A DNA stretch of 5,219 nt from an uncultured Collinsella sp. (lineage in GTDB: Bacteria > Actinomycetota > Coriobacteriia > Coriobacteriales > Coriobacteriaceae): NCBI GenBank assembly GCA_900550595.1, contig URTB01000109.1:1-5219 (forward strand), written 5' to 3'. This document shows, in pieces, positions 4,818 to 5,219 of this stretch (its first letter is position 1; each line of letters begins with the position of its first letter). Under the pieces are notes generated by a model that was not told the origin of the DNA, ran no database searches, and was given only the letters and a program-made list of their open reading frames with translations. A program made the position numbers and the translations under genes.

Positions 4818-5219
4818 TTACAGAGCGCCCCAATCAACGGCATCGCGCCAGCGCTCGACAAGGCGTTCCAGGCGCCACGCCGCATTGGCGGGACTTGTCG
4901 ACGGCAGAACGATGGCCGGCAGCCCGGTGCGTTCTTGTAGATAGCGCTTGTAGAGCCGACCTGCCGTGCCGCCGTTACAGACAACGACCTCGATAGGAGC
5001 TGCGCCGGTAATACGCTCGGCATGCGCCGGAACGACGTTTTTGATGCTCGCGTCGCTTGAACCCTTGATGTCGCAGCTCTCGATTACATCCCACAGGGCC
5101 ACACCGCCGTTGAGCAGCATAACCCGCTTGGCGGCAATCGAGGCATCGAGCGTCGCGAGCTCGCCGCTCGCCAAAGAGTCTCCCTCGTTGGGCGGCACGG
5201 GCACACCGAGGCACGCGGC
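4818..5219 (-). CDS. DNA-deoxyinosine (hypoxanthine) glycosylase, C-terminal part
   Basis: This is the C-terminal 133 residues of a family 6 uracil-DNA-glycosylase superfamily enzyme, which removes hypoxanthine (deaminated adenine) from DNA to start base-excision repair. Counting from the window edge, the visible motifs are ALWDVIESC (41-49), GSSDASI (53-59), CNGGTAG (81-87) and the superfamily's second active-site motif region LPSTSPAN (105-112). The frame is open to the last base, and the first residues (AACLGVP) read as the continuation of an N-terminal domain. The start and the first motif (normally GSFPS-like) are therefore outside the window; the GTG at 5204 is internal. It is convergent with the unknown gene at 4154-4816, with one base between the two stop codons and no terminator between them. 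Family assignment is from motif recall. Confidence 0.9.
   Translation of the reverse strand, partial: AACLGVPVPPNEGDSLASGELATLDASIAAKRVMLLNGGVALWDVIESCDIKGSSDASIKNVVPAHAERITGAAPIEVVVCNGGTAGRLYKRYLQERTGLPAIVLPSTSPANAAWRLERLVERWRDAVDWGAL

Noticed and set aside
4085..5023. Long minus-strand open frame (312 codons) opposite the unknown gene
   Set aside because: It spans the stop of the plus gene and the end of the glycosylase, lacks a good ribosome binding site, and its product looks like random Arg/Ala/Cys-rich sequence.

Overview
The window looks like a stretch of chromosome from a GC-rich actinobacterial gut anaerobe. My best guess is a Coriobacteriia member close to Collinsella, inferred from protein character, GC-rich codon use and gene order; no sequence search was possible. 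It holds six protein genes, five on the minus strand and one on the plus strand, and everything except its regulatory DNA is housekeeping in character.

Reading in the minus-strand direction, from right to left. At the right edge is the C-terminal part of a family 6 (DNA-deoxyinosine/hypoxanthine) DNA glycosylase. It meets, tail to tail with a single base between the stop codons, a plus-strand gene of unknown function (4154-4816) that has an alternating alpha/beta pattern. That gene is divergent, across 93 bp, from a PLP-dependent class I/II aminotransferase (2924-4060). A gene-free interval of about 500 bp follows (2419-2923). It contains a roughly 260 bp imperfect inverted duplication, then the strong rplJ promoter, then a long 5' leader with the hallmarks of the autoregulatory L10 leader, including an intrinsic terminator before the rplJ ribosome binding site. 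rplJ (L10) and rplL (L7/L12) follow as a two-gene operon closed by an intrinsic terminator. galU (UTP-glucose-1-phosphate uridylyltransferase) has its own likely promoter and its own terminator. The left 140 bases hold no convincing gene but contain a LexA/SOS-box-like site.

Functionally, rplJL encodes the ribosomal stalk and is probably controlled by L10(L12) binding its own leader and setting readthrough of the attenuator. galU supplies UDP-glucose for envelope glycans. The aminotransferase, the unknown gene and the glycosylase are separate units.

The least ordinary features are: the inverted duplication, whose outer ends both carry a copy of the rplJ promoter region (the far copy has a 13-nt spacer and is probably dead); the L10-leader attenuator, whose 3' arm has two competing partner sequences; the separation of rplJL from the usual rplKA and rpoBC neighbours; and a change of codon third-base preference inside the aminotransferase gene on the side facing the inverted duplication. 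I found no wholly new system. The inverted duplication is the best candidate for something undescribed.
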